From: Anaerolineales bacterium UBA6055
GTDB taxonomy: Bacteria > Chloroflexota > Anaerolineae > Aggregatilineales > Phototrophicaceae
Length of the DNA stretch: 64,000 bases
Direction: 5' to 3'
NCBI GenBank assembly: GCA_002428985.1
Contig: DIYL01000013.1
Coordinates: 186,001 to 250,000 of the forward strand
Shown in pieces: positions 26,540-37,100 of the stretch. The notes beneath the pieces are model-generated. The model had not been told where the DNA came from, searched no databases, and saw nothing but the letters and a program-made list of their open reading frames with translations. The position numbers were made by a program, and so were the translations under genes. Each line of letters starts with the position of its first letter. The stretch's first letter is position 1.

Positions 26540-28098
26540 TGCTAGCGTTAATCATCATTTTCGGACTGGTCACTGTTGGGTTTTGGGTGCTCACAAGACA
26601 CACCAATCTCAGTAATAAAATACGGTCTACAGTTGTTGTTGTGACAGGAATCAGCATTGCAGTAGGTGGGATCTTCATCACTGGACAGACACAAGATGTG
26701 ACATCTGTAGACATCATTGAAGAAGCAATTGTACGCACAGATAACATTGCAATCACCCTGAATGCTCCAGGTACACTCGTCCCAAGAAGCGAAGTAGACC
26801 TATCTTTCCAAACAAGTGGTAAGGTCACAGAAATCATGGTCGAAGAAGGACAGTTTGTATCAGCAGGCGATATAATCGCAATCCTAGATGCTGAATCGTT
26901 AACTCATGCTTATGAAGATGCTGAGTTACGTCTAGCATCAGAACGAACCCAATTTGAAGCATTGTTTGCCAGCCCAAGCGAAGAAGAAATAGCACTAGCT
27001 GAAGCCGAATATTTGGCGGCACAACTTGCATATGGCAGTTCAACCGCAATTTCTGGTGAGGGGTCTATTGATGAGCAAATTGAAGCCCTAGAAGTCGAAC
27101 TAGCCAAAAATCGCGCATGGCAAAGTGCATTACAACGTGATGTCTCACTAGCAAATTTGTCGACATCAGCAGTAAATCTAGAAGATACAATCGATCGTTT
27201 AGAAGGTGAAACTACCACAGATTACTACAATGCAGTCAACAATCGCGACCGTTCAGCAACGCAACTGATGCAAAGTGAGGCAACGCTACAACAACAGACA
27301 AATGCAATCTTTAATGCAGAAGCTGACTATGTTGCCGAATCCAACCGTATTACAGATTATGGTGGAAGCAATTCCATCGTTCAGGAAGCACAAGCAGAGA
27401 TTGATCTCATCAATTTGAGAAGTGATCCCGATGATATTGAACTGACATATGCTCAAATTGATCTTGCTCTTGCGCAAATTGCACTGGCAGAAGCCGAAGC
27501 ACAACTGGAAGACGCGATTATCCGTGCCCCATTCGATGGTTTGATTGTGAGCAACAATTTGACTATTGGTGAGTTTCCGCCAAATGATGCTGTCACACTA
27601 GTTGACCTAACAGCCTTTGAAATCAATTTACCGATTGATGAAGTCGACATTATCAACATTGACCTGGGGCAAACTGTCAGCTTTAGTCTTGATGCTCTGC
27701 CCGATGTCGAACTAGTCGGTACGGTTGAACAAGTCGCTGTCTCACCCGATATCGCAGATGAGTTAGTCACATATGATGTACTGGTGGTGGTCGATAATAC
27801 TGATGAGCGTATCCGTTCAGGAATGAGTACAACAGCCCTCGTCACCCTTGAAGAATATCAGGACATCGCTGTCATTCCCAATCGCTTTATCACAACCGTA
27901 GACCAAATGGGGATTTCCTTTGTTCAAACCCTTGATAGTGACGGCAATCTTGTACGACAACCGGTGACAATCGGTGTCCAAACGAATACAGTCAGCCAGA
28001 TTTTATCAGGCATTGAAGTTGGTGATAGTGTTGTCATTGTCCCCAACAACGCCATTGGTGGTGGAATTGCGAATGGTTTACTTGGTGGAGGTGCATAG
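26539..28098 (+). CDS. HlyD/MacA-type periplasmic adaptor subunit 2
   Basis: A 519-residue paralogue of the preceding adaptor. It has two N-terminal hydrophobic segments (about 2-14 and 30-50), lipoyl halves (LNAPGTLVPRSEVDLSFQTSGKVTEIMV ... IIRAPFDGLIVSNNLTIGEF), an unusually long helical hairpin (about 120-330) and a barrel domain. The start codon overlaps the previous stop and GGAGGAGGG lies upstream. With two adaptors and two permeases the machine may be a hetero-oligomer. The last codon region overlaps the GTG of the ATPase gene. Function as an adaptor is certain by family, the cargo unknown. Confidence 0.85.
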   Translation: MLALIIIFGLVTVGFWVLTRHTNLSNKIRSTVVVVTGISIAVGGIFITGQTQDVTSVDIIEEAIVRTDNIAITLNAPGTLVPRSEVDLSFQTSGKVTEIMVEEGQFVSAGDIIAILDAESLTHAYEDAELRLASERTQFEALFASPSEEEIALAEAEYLAAQLAYGSSTAISGEGSIDEQIEALEVELAKNRAWQSALQRDVSLANLSTSAVNLEDTIDRLEGETTTDYYNAVNNRDRSATQLMQSEATLQQQTNAIFNAEADYVAESNRITDYGGSNSIVQEAQAEIDLINLRSDPDDIELTYAQIDLALAQIALAEAEAQLEDAIIRAPFDGLIVSNNLTIGEFPPNDAVTLVDLTAFEINLPIDEVDIINIDLGQTVSFSLDALPDVELVGTVEQVAVSPDIADELVTYDVLVVVDNTDERIRSGMSTTALVTLEEYQDIAVIPNRFITTVDQMGISFVQTLDSDGNLVRQPVTIGVQTNTVSQILSGIEVGDSVVIVPNNAIGGGIANGLLGGGA

Positions 28099-29141
28099 TG
28101 TCCGATCAAACTGATACAAATACCCTTGCGAACTCAGATGATGTTATGGAGAGCAAAACCATGAATCAAACAGCAACCCAAGATGTACACGCACTCGACA
28201 ATGATGAACCGACTTTCGTCAAAGGAATTGATACAGCATCAGAGACACAATCGCCAGTAGCGTCGACAGATGAAGCAATAAATGATGAAGAAGCGCAAGA
28301 CGAAGATACTGAGGTGTCAGTTATACCTACACCTCATCCAGACCAAACCGCAACAGGCGTCGAAGTCGTTCGCATTGAGAATGTCACCAAGACCTATCAG
28401 ATGGGAGATTTTGAACTCCAAGTCTTAAAGGGCATTGACCTCACCATTCGAGAAGGTGAATTTGTCTCGATTATGGGGCCATCCGGGTCTGGTAAGTCAA
28501 CCTTGATGAATATTCTGGGTTTACTAGATGAACCAACAGATGGTGCATACTTTCTAGATGATAGTGATGCCAGCAAGTTAAACGAAACGCAACGCGCAGT
28601 TCTACGGAATCAGAAAATTGGCTTCGTCTTCCAGAACTTCAACCTACTCAAACGAACGACTGCACTTCATCAGGTGGAATTGCCACTGATCTATGGCAGT
28701 AAAGGCAAACGGTCACAATTGGCAAGAGAGGCGTTAGAAGCTGTTGGGCTTGGTCAACGCCTCGATCATACGCCAGCAGAGTTATCTGGTGGTCAGCAAC
28801 AACGGGTGGCAATCGCTCGTGCGCTGGTCACCCAACCATCGTTGATTCTAGCTGATGAACCGACGGGTAATCTTGATTCCAAGAGTGGTATTGAAGTCAT
28901 GCAAATCTTCCAGCGTCTCAATCGTGAAGAGAAGAAAACAACTATCTTCGTTACGCATGATTCGTGGATTGCCCGCCACACTGACCGTGTCATCATGTTG
29001 CGTGATGGCAAGGTAATCGCTGATCAGAAGATTGATGAGCCACTAGTCGCAGGAGAATCGGAACGTCCGTCCGGTGCAGGACAGCTACAGGGTATCTTTG
29101 ACGCAACCTACTATGGTGGCGACGAGAGCGAATACAATTAG
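28098..29141 (+). CDS. ABC transporter ATP-binding protein (MacB/LolD type)
   Basis: A 347-residue ATPase. Residues 1-92 are an acidic, Thr/Asp-rich extension of no known fold. The ABC domain follows: Walker A GPSGSGKST near 127, Q-loop in VFQNFNLLK, signature LSGGQQQRVAIARAL near 228, Walker B LILADEPTGNLD near 250 and the switch His in VTHDSW. The start is GTG overlapping the stop of the adaptor (TAGTG), with GGAGG six bases upstream. An ATG further in would remove part of the acidic tail. It powers the two permeases encoded next. Confidence 0.92.
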   Translation: MSDQTDTNTLANSDDVMESKTMNQTATQDVHALDNDEPTFVKGIDTASETQSPVASTDEAINDEEAQDEDTEVSVIPTPHPDQTATGVEVVRIENVTKTYQMGDFELQVLKGIDLTIREGEFVSIMGPSGSGKSTLMNILGLLDEPTDGAYFLDDSDASKLNETQRAVLRNQKIGFVFQNFNLLKRTTALHQVELPLIYGSKGKRSQLAREALEAVGLGQRLDHTPAELSGGQQQRVAIARALVTQPSLILADEPTGNLDSKSGIEVMQIFQRLNREEKKTTIFVTHDSWIARHTDRVIMLRDGKVIADQKIDEPLVAGESERPSGAGQLQGIFDATYYGGDESEYN

Positions 29142-29150
29142 GAGCCGAAC

Positions 29151-30383
29151 ATGAATCGCATGAATCAAAGTCTAAAAGTTGCTCTCAATGCCATTTGGCT
29201 CAACCGTGGACGTGCTGTTCTGACCATGCTTGGGATTATCATCGGGATTAGCTCGGTAGTCGCTATGCTCAGTTTGGGGCGTGGGTTTGAGGAATTTATT
29301 GTCGCATCTTTTCAAGATTTAGGCGCAGATCAAATTACGATTGTCTCATCTCAACCGGAGAGTGATACCCGAACACGAATTGAACCACTTACCATGACGG
29401 ATGTCGAGGCGCTAGGCAACAAGAATATCGTGTCCGTTGCTGATGATGTTGGTGCGTTGTTCACGACCAATGCAACCATCATTGGTGATGCGGACAACAC
29501 CACAACCACAGTTCGCGGGGTCACCCCCAACATGAACATCATCGAAGATTGGGACGTTGAGGCTGGATCATACATTACAGCAAGTCATATCGACAATCGG
29601 GATCGTGTGGTGATATTAGGCAGGGATGTCGTCAAAGACCTATATGGTGATGAAAACTACCAACCATTGGGCGACATTATCAAAATCAATAACCAGACAT
29701 TTGAAGTCATTGGTGTGATGGAACCGATTGGTTCTGGTTTAGGGCGTGAGGATGGCATGGTCATTATTCCTATCACAACCTTGCAGACACGCTTGATTGA
29801 TGCGCGGGTGAGTGGTGGCTATGAAGTATCAACCATCTACTTGCAAGTCTCAGATCAGGGCAATATCGACCTAGCAGTCGAGGAATTGCACACCTATTTC
29901 TACGAAGCCCATGATATTGGATCTGTAGACGAGGAAGATTACACCATCACCGATTCCAGTGATTTGCTGACGACTGTCAGTGACATCACCGGACTCATCA
30001 CAATCTTTCTCGCGATTATCGCAGGTATCTCACTGTTAGTTGGAGGTATCGGCATTATGAACATTATGTTGGTCAGCGTTACCGAACGCACCCGTGAAAT
30101 TGGGTTGCGTAAAGCTGTTGGGGCACGTCCACTTGACATTCTATCCCAGTTTTTGATGGAAAGCCTTGTTATTTCACTACTTGGTGGCGCGCTGGGGCTG
30201 TTAATGGCAGTCGTCATCACAGTCGCGGCAAGTCAGCTTGTCCCTGATTTAACACTATCGATTGAAATTGATGCCGTATTATTGGCAAGTTTTGTAAGCA
30301 TTGTAGTGGGTGTTGTATTTGGATTATTGCCAGCGAACAACGCGGCAAAAATGCACCCGATTGACGCATTGAGGTTTGAATAA
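29151..30383 (+). CDS. MacB-like ABC permease 1 (FtsX domain)
   Basis: A 410-residue permease with an N-terminal membrane helix (about 20-42) in RGRAVLTMLGIIIGISSVVAMLSLG, a large periplasmic MacB core domain (about 45-275) and three C-terminal helices with the FtsX signature (GGIGIMNIMLVSVTERTREIGLRKAVGAR). MacB-type permeases do not move substrate through the membrane but transmit ATP-driven motion to periplasmic adaptors. AGGAGCCGAAC precedes the ATG. It is followed with overlap (TAATG) by a second permease of the same family, so the transporter is probably a heterodimer. Confidence 0.9.
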   Translation: MNRMNQSLKVALNAIWLNRGRAVLTMLGIIIGISSVVAMLSLGRGFEEFIVASFQDLGADQITIVSSQPESDTRTRIEPLTMTDVEALGNKNIVSVADDVGALFTTNATIIGDADNTTTTVRGVTPNMNIIEDWDVEAGSYITASHIDNRDRVVILGRDVVKDLYGDENYQPLGDIIKINNQTFEVIGVMEPIGSGLGREDGMVIIPITTLQTRLIDARVSGGYEVSTIYLQVSDQGNIDLAVEELHTYFYEAHDIGSVDEEDYTITDSSDLLTTVSDITGLITIFLAIIAGISLLVGGIGIMNIMLVSVTERTREIGLRKAVGARPLDILSQFLMESLVISLLGGALGLLMAVVITVAASQLVPDLTLSIEIDAVLLASFVSIVVGVVFGLLPANNAAKMHPIDALRFE

Positions 30384-31636
30384 TGGGTATCAGTCGCTAT
30401 CTGGAAACACTGTCTATTGCCTATGGGCAAATTCTATCAAACAAAGTCCGTACATTCTTGACGGCAATCGGCATCACCATTGGTGTTGCGGCAGTTGTTG
30501 TCTTGCTGTCCGTCGGGCAAGGTGTTGAACGCTTCGTTATCGGAGAATTTGAAGAATTGGGATCGAACATTGTTCTATTGTTCAGTATTCCCACCGATAG
30601 TGGTGGTGGTATACCAGAACCTGGACGACAAAATTTTGGTGCAGAACTTTCACAGGGTGATGTTGACCTGCTAACCGATTCACGGGTCATCAGCAATGTG
30701 CAAGATGTTGCATATTCACTCAGTATCACAGAGTCCGTCAGCTACAACGATAAGGATACGGATCCCACCGTCGAAGGCATTAGTGCAAACTATATGGATC
30801 TTATGCAGTTAGACGTCTCTAGTGGACGTAGCATTGATCAAAATGATATTGATCGTCGCGAACGTGTAGCGGTGATTGGTGCTGAGCTTGTTGATGATCT
30901 CTTCGATGGTGAAAATCCGATTGGAGAATCAATTCGGGTGGGTAGTGTTAACTTGCGCGTTGTAGGTGTCATGGGTGAGTCCACTAGCGTCTTTGTAGAC
31001 AGTGATGCGGTATTTATGCCCGTATCAACTGCGCAAACTCGTCTGGGTGGTGGACGTACTGAGGATGGTGATTATCCGTTATCGCGCTTCTTCTTCTTTG
31101 CAGATGACAATGCTGATGTTGATGTCATTGTTGATGAGATTGATACCGCATTGCGGACTGACCGTGATCTTGACCCCGCAGACGATGTGGACTATCTGGT
31201 CTTTGCCCAAAGTTCATTTACCGACACATTAACAGTTATTACCGGAACGTTGACCATATTTCTTGGATTCATTGCAGGAATTTCGCTGGTTGTAGGTGGA
31301 ATTGGCATCATGAACATTATGATGGTGACAGTGACCGAACGTACCCGCGAAATTGGGTTGCGTAAAGCGCTCGGCGCACAAAAAATCGATATTCTTCTGC
31401 AATTTATGGTTGAGGCGATTGGTATTGCTCTACTAGGTGGTCTGGTTGGGACAGCTATAGCAATCTTTACATCAGAGTTGATTACGCTGTTTGTGCCTGA
31501 CTTTGATATAAGTGTGCAGATGAGCAGCATCCTGTTAGCCGTATTAGTCTCAACGGCGGTAGGTGGCTTCTTTGGCGTCTTCCCTGCGAATCGTGCCGCC
31601 AGCATGAGCCCTATTGATGCACTACGCTACGAGTAG
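30383..31636 (+). CDS. MacB-like ABC permease 2 (FtsX domain)
   Basis: A 417-residue paralogue of permease 1, with NKVRTFLTAIGITIGVAAVVVLLSVG at the first helix, the MacB periplasmic core and the C-terminal GGIGIMNIMMVTVTERTREIGLRKALGAQ followed by three helices. The cytoplasmic ERTREIGLRKA segment that couples to the ATPase is almost identical in the two permeases. It overlaps the previous stop codon. Its partner ATPase is the gene at 28098. Confidence 0.9.
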   Translation: MGISRYLETLSIAYGQILSNKVRTFLTAIGITIGVAAVVVLLSVGQGVERFVIGEFEELGSNIVLLFSIPTDSGGGIPEPGRQNFGAELSQGDVDLLTDSRVISNVQDVAYSLSITESVSYNDKDTDPTVEGISANYMDLMQLDVSSGRSIDQNDIDRRERVAVIGAELVDDLFDGENPIGESIRVGSVNLRVVGVMGESTSVFVDSDAVFMPVSTAQTRLGGGRTEDGDYPLSRFFFFADDNADVDVIVDEIDTALRTDRDLDPADDVDYLVFAQSSFTDTLTVITGTLTIFLGFIAGISLVVGGIGIMNIMMVTVTERTREIGLRKALGAQKIDILLQFMVEAIGIALLGGLVGTAIAIFTSELITLFVPDFDISVQMSSILLAVLVSTAVGGFFGVFPANRAASMSPIDALRYE

Positions 31637-31665
31637 TCTAGTTGCGGAGGCTGAAGGAAAACGAT

Positions 31666-32427
31666 ATGGTAACACCATCACACATTAAAGATAAAAGATG
31701 GTTAACTATGATATATTCACAATCGACAATTCTGGTTGTAGATGATGACAAAGAAATCGTTCAGTTAGTGAGAAGTTATCTGGAACATGATCAATTTCGA
31801 GTACTGACAGCTCATGATGGTGAGCAAGCATTACATATCATTCGACGCGAACGTCCTGATCTGGTCGTACTCGACTTGATGCTACCGGATCGAGATGGTT
31901 TCGACATTACTCGAGCTGTAAGGGCTGACGAACATTTAAAGCGAACCCCCATCATTATGCTTACAGCGCGGGTCGAAGATGTGGACAAGCTAATTGGTTT
32001 GGAAATGGGTGCTGACGATTACATCACCAAGCCCTTTAACCCACGTGAAGTTGTTGCCCGTGTGAAGACCGTTTTGCGTCGCGTGAGTTATGCGAATGAT
32101 GATACGGTTGATGTTCAACAAAAGTTGGTGTGTGGTGGTTTATCGCTTGATGAAGCTACCCGTGAAGTTGTACGTGATGACGAATCTATATCTCTGACCC
32201 CTACTGAGTTCAAAATTCTGAGAGTGTTGATGAGCAACTCAAACATGGTGTTACCCCGTGCTGATTTGATGGAGAAGGTATTCGGGTACATCTATGACGG
32301 GTTGGATCGCACACTGGATACACATATCCGTAACATCCGTAAAAAGATTGACCCACCGAATCAAGAGTCTTCATATATTGTGACTGTCTATGGAATAGGC
32401 TATCGCATTACGGAGCCAGACGCATGA
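31666..32427 (+). CDS. OmpR/PhoB-family response regulator
   Basis: A 253-residue regulator. The receiver domain (about 21-135) has the acidic cluster VVDDD, phosphoacceptor Asp70 in VVLDLMLPDRDGF, a Thr in MLTAR and Lys122 in ITKPF. The winged-helix domain (about 150-250) shows SLTPTEFKILRVLMSN and DTHIRNIRKKI ... YGIGYRI. The ATG at 31666 has AAGGA seven bases upstream; the TTG at 31642 is less likely. It overlaps the kinase gene by four bases. The tandem 11-bp repeat at 24224 before the operon is a plausible binding site, giving autoregulation of the exporter. Confidence 0.92.
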   Translation: MVTPSHIKDKRWLTMIYSQSTILVVDDDKEIVQLVRSYLEHDQFRVLTAHDGEQALHIIRRERPDLVVLDLMLPDRDGFDITRAVRADEHLKRTPIIMLTARVEDVDKLIGLEMGADDYITKPFNPREVVARVKTVLRRVSYANDDTVDVQQKLVCGGLSLDEATREVVRDDESISLTPTEFKILRVLMSNSNMVLPRADLMEKVFGYIYDGLDRTLDTHIRNIRKKIDPPNQESSYIVTVYGIGYRITEPDA

Positions 32428-33809
32428 ATCGGATGTGGGTACGTTTAAGTCTCTCGTTTTCTGCTTTGATTTTGACAGGCGTAATCATTATTCTCGCTTT
32501 GCTTATTTCAAGCAGAGGTCTTCAGAATATTGTTGAGATTGGTGTCGCGCAGACACTAACAGAGCGCGGTGGTCTTGTCGAGCAGATCACAACACAATAT
32601 GCAGAAACCGAACGCTGGGAAGATGTGATACCAATCATTGCTGAGTTGAAGGAAAACTATGAACAAGTCAAAGTTCCGATTGAGTTTAGTCTGACTACGC
32701 TGGATGGCGAATTTATTTATTCAACAAATTTGCCGTCGGATTGGGAGACCAATTATGTCGTGAGTCCAGCCATCCCGATTGTCATCAATGATAAACCCGT
32801 CGCAGAATTACAAGTGGATATAATTGATCCTCGTGCAGACATTACTAGAAATCTTCCTGTGGATTCGACCTTGCAGGCAACTATCTTAGGTGAAATTCAA
32901 CGAGCCCTATTGGTCGTAGTTTTGATGAGCGCATTTGTGGGTATCCTTGCTGGAACGATTATCAGCCGATATTTGACAAGACCACTCAGACAATTAGCAT
33001 CCGTTGCCCGTGCGATTCGTGACAAGAAAACCAGCCAGAGAGTTGTCCTATCAGATAATACGATAGAAGTTAATGAAGTCGCGCAAGCCTTCAACGAAAT
33101 GCTTGATGCCCTTGAACATGCAGAACAACTTCGACGCAATTTGGTCGCGGATGTTGCCCACGAACTGCGCACACCATTAACCGTCTTACAAGGCAATATC
33201 TACGCTATTCTTGACGATGTCTATCCAGCGAATAAAGAACAAGTCGCTCGCCTATATGACCAGACGCGTGTCTTGAGCAGATTAGTCAGCGATCTACACG
33301 AATTGTCTCAAGCGGAAGCCAATCAACTCCCACTCCGATTAGCAATGACGAATATTCAACTGATGATCGAAGAACGAACAGCAACCTTTGAACCTGTTGC
33401 ACTATCGAAAGACATCACACTAACCAGTGACATCTCCAATACGTTACCACCGCTGAATGTCGATGCCGAACGTATTGAACAAGTACTCAATAATCTGATT
33501 AACAATGCCATCATCCATACACCAAGCAGTGGTCAGGTAACAGTCCGGGCTTATGCCGAAGATGACCATGTCGTCATACGTGTTGTTGATACTGGCAATG
33601 GCATACCACAAGACCAACTCGAGCACATCTTTGAGCGTTTCTACCGTGTTGACCCCAATCGCACACGTGCCAAAGGCGGCACTGGATTAGGACTCGCTAT
33701 CGTGAAAGCAATTGTGACGATTCATGGCGGGATAGTCGAAGCCTCAAGTCAAGGAATCGACGAAGGCTCTCAATTTACTGTTCGATTACCAATTCACCGA
33801 GACACGTAA
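32424..33809 (+). CDS. Sensor histidine kinase (EnvZ/BaeS type)
   Basis: A 461-residue kinase: membrane helix 1 (about 8-30), an extracytoplasmic sensor of about 130 residues, helix 2 (about 160-182), HAMP (about 182-235), the HisKA domain with His246 in VADVAHELRTPLTVL, and HATPase_c with NNLINNAIIHT (N box), VVDTGNGIP (G1) and GGTGLGLAIVKAI (G2). It overlaps the regulator gene by ATGA and so is its cognate kinase. As in BceRS- or BaeSR-like arrangements, it probably senses an envelope-damaging compound that the exporter handles (inference). It is the last gene of the operon. Confidence 0.92.
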   Translation: MNRMWVRLSLSFSALILTGVIIILALLISSRGLQNIVEIGVAQTLTERGGLVEQITTQYAETERWEDVIPIIAELKENYEQVKVPIEFSLTTLDGEFIYSTNLPSDWETNYVVSPAIPIVINDKPVAELQVDIIDPRADITRNLPVDSTLQATILGEIQRALLVVVLMSAFVGILAGTIISRYLTRPLRQLASVARAIRDKKTSQRVVLSDNTIEVNEVAQAFNEMLDALEHAEQLRRNLVADVAHELRTPLTVLQGNIYAILDDVYPANKEQVARLYDQTRVLSRLVSDLHELSQAEANQLPLRLAMTNIQLMIEERTATFEPVALSKDITLTSDISNTLPPLNVDAERIEQVLNNLINNAIIHTPSSGQVTVRAYAEDDHVVIRVVDTGNGIPQDQLEHIFERFYRVDPNRTRAKGGTGLGLAIVKAIVTIHGGIVEASSQGIDEGSQFTVRLPIHRDT

Positions 33810-34123
33810 TTATGCAATTTAAGGATGAATAAATTAGGACTAAGAAAGGAGGTTGTGGTTGAGTAGTAAGTGATACCACGTCCAAGTTGTATTCAATAAT
33901 AAACCATTCCAACAGAATATGATGCATGATGTCACACTTGGAAAATGACAAGTTTTTACGGACAAACCTTGCTAATCGTTGCGGTGAGTATATCAAATCA
34001 CACTCAACACTTACTTTTAACCACTACCGAATGATTTAATATCTACTATGCTAATAACCCTCTTGAGTTTCGATGGGTAAGAGATGCAGGTTTGTTCCTT
34101 ATTTTATCCGTTGTTCCACCGAA
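33810..34123. other. 314-base convergent intergenic stretch
   Basis: Between the kinase stop and the DUF11 gene stop. A 13-codon frame (MNKLGLRKEVVVE) starts at about 33826 but lacks a good ribosome site. A weak hairpin CTCTT ... AAGAG lies near 34060. No T-rich intrinsic terminator was recognised, which is odd for a convergent pair. Confidence 0.4.
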
Positions 34124-37100
34124 CTATTGGACAGTAAGCGATGTACTCGCGTTATTGTTACTTAAATCAGGATCAACTTGATCGAATACATTGATCGCGG
34201 AGTTAATGTTAATAGTTTGTCCTGCCGTTCCTACATTAACTTGGGCATTAATCGATAACACAGCTACGGTAGAACCACCATTTGCTAATGCACCAACAGC
34301 CCATACTCCTGTTGCCTGATCATATGTACCGTTTACTGTTGAGTGTGAGACATAAGTCAATCCCAATGGAATACCACTGTTTACTTGAATACCTGTTGCA
34401 TTATCTGGTCCAAGGTTACTAATACGAATATCAAAATTAACTATGTCACCCTCATTTGGGTTTACATTATCAACAGTAAGCAATGTATGTACTAAGTCAG
34501 TTATTTCCGGGGGTTTAACAATAATAGTATCTAATGCCGTATCATTTGTTGTATTAGAATCTGTAGCAGATGTACTTACACTAGCACTGTTTGTAATTGT
34601 CTGTCCTTCCATACCAGAGTTTACTGTGGCTAGGATGGTCAAAAAATCAATATTATTCAAAATCATTGAGCCTTCAATAGTATTCCAAATTCCTGTGACA
34701 GGGTCATACGTTCCGTTACTAGGTATGTAACTGTTTGCCGTTAATCCAGCAGGTAAAAGATAATTCACCTGTACATTGGTTGCAGTAGATGGACCATTGT
34801 TCTGAATTCTTACCGTAATTGATATACCTTCACCCACCGCAGGATTAGAATTATTTGATGAAACGGTTACCTCCATATCTGCGTTTACAGCAACTACGAT
34901 TGGAGCCGAGTCACTATTATTACTCATGTCGAGATCTAACGAACTGGCTGTCACACTAGTAATACTATCCACCGTTTGTCCAGCTGTACCAGCGTTAACT
35001 GTTACTAGTAAACGCAAACCCGAAGTTTGACCATTGGCTAATGTTGTAACTGTCCAAATATCTGAAACAGAGTCATATGAACGTGTACCACCACTGCCAG
35101 TATAAGATGTTGAAATAAGTGTTACACCAGTCGGGAGTAAATCGCTGGCGGTAAAACTGGTAGCTACGTTGGGACCGTTATTTGTTACATTAAACAAATA
35201 TTCAATAGTATCACCTTCACTAGGTGTCGCATTGTCTACCGATTTCGTTATGCTTAAATCAACAGCTTGTTGAACAATGACTGTATAGGTGTTGTAATCA
35301 TCTTCAGTTGTTACACCATTATTTGGAGTTGAATCAGGGTCAGGTTGGTCACTCGTGATAATCTCGCGCCATCGCGTAACAGTCGTTCCAGCTGCACTAG
35401 GCTCAACTGTCAATGTTATTGTCAAAGTTGCAGTTTCACCACTATTTAAACTGGGGATTGTCCATTCATTACCATTGGAAGTTCCGTGTGTCAAACTAGT
35501 GGACTGGACTGCACCAAGTGCTCCAGACCCGAACGAATCGCCAAGCACAATATTAGTTGCTGTAGCTGGACCATTATTAACAATACTAACAGTCGATGTA
35601 ATGGTATCCCCCACAGACGGATTTAAATTATTGAAAGTGAAAGTTGTAAATTCTAAATCAGCAAATGTGCCACCAACAGAAACATTTGCACTGGCATTGT
35701 TATTGCTAGTATTTAAATCAGGTTCGTTGGAGTTTATATTAGCAGAATTAGTTATTGACTGTCCTTCTGTTCCGGTATCAACGGTTGCATTAATTGTAAG
35801 CGTAGTAGATGCACCATTTGCTAATGCGCCAATATCCCAGATTCCAGTTCCTGCTGTATAGGTACCTTGACTCGGCGTGCTTGACACATAGGTCACGCCT
35901 GTCGGAAGTAAATCGTTGACTATTACACCTGTTGCCGCGAGGCCACCATTATTGCTTGCAGTTAGTGTATACATAATCGTGTCACCAGCGTTTGGCGTTG
36001 GATTATCTACAACTTTAGCTATATTCATATCAACAGCTGGCTGAACAATAAGAGTATAGGTATTGTAGTCATCTTCAGTTGTTACAGCATTATTTGGAGT
36101 TGAATCAGGGTCAGGTTGATCGCTAGCTATAATTTCTCGCGAACGCGTGAATGTTGTACCCGCAGCACTTGAATTAATTTGAACAACAATTGTCAAGGTT
36201 GCGGTTTCACCACTATTTAAACTCGGAATCGTCCATTCACCGCTAAATGGCGCAGTGCCATGAGTTACACTAAAAGATTGAACTGTCCCAAACCCTCCGC
36301 TACCAACTGCACTACTTACAACAACATTTGTAGCTGTAGCTGGCCCATTATTTAAAATACTAACAGTCCCTGTAATAATGTCGCCAATAGCAGGATTTAA
36401 ATTATCATATGTAAATACCACAAATTCCAAATCAGCATCGGTGGGCGAAAGTATAGTCAATGTTAGGTTATCACTATCATTACTACTATTACTATCAGTT
36501 TGATCCACTGATTGTAAAGAACGTGTACGGGTAATTGATGTTCCGGCTGTACCTGTATTGACGGTCGCCGTTATTACTAGCGTTGCAGTACTAGATGGAT
36601 CCAAGTCTCCAACTGACCATACTCCATTTGTGACACTCCCCTGAGTTGGATTATAAATACCATTAATCAGACCGGAATCACCAGATGTTCCAATAATTAA
36701 ATTTGTTGCAGTGGCAGTGCCAGCATTTTGGATCGATAGTGTAATGGTAATGGTATCGCCTTCTTGAGGCGTTGTATTACTTGGTGAAAACTCTGTAATT
36801 TGAATATCAATGGTATTATCAGCAAGAATCGTGACAGCTACATTTGATGTATTATTGCTTAAATTTGTATCGTTATAGCTCTGTGCAGTAATCTGCCCTT
36901 GAATAGTTTGGACTGTACCTGCAGCATTTGCACGCAATGTGAGATTAATAGTAGCTGTCGCTCCAGAAGCAATCGAATCAACAGACCAACTTGATCCCAC
37001 CAGTGTACCATTACCACTGGAGCTAAAAAATTCTAGCCCAGATGGGATATTGATGTTAGTAAAAGTATTGACAGCAGGTTGTCCGCTTTGATTACTCAAT

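Noticed and set aside
33826..33867. 13-codon ORF (MNKLGLRKEVVVE) after the exporter kinase
   Set aside because: Only a weak purine stretch precedes it, and nothing links it to a downstream gene on that strand.
35355..35861. 168-codon plus-strand ORF
   Set aside because: It is the antisense shadow of the DUF11 repeats; long only because of the repetitive Thr/Val/Asn composition.
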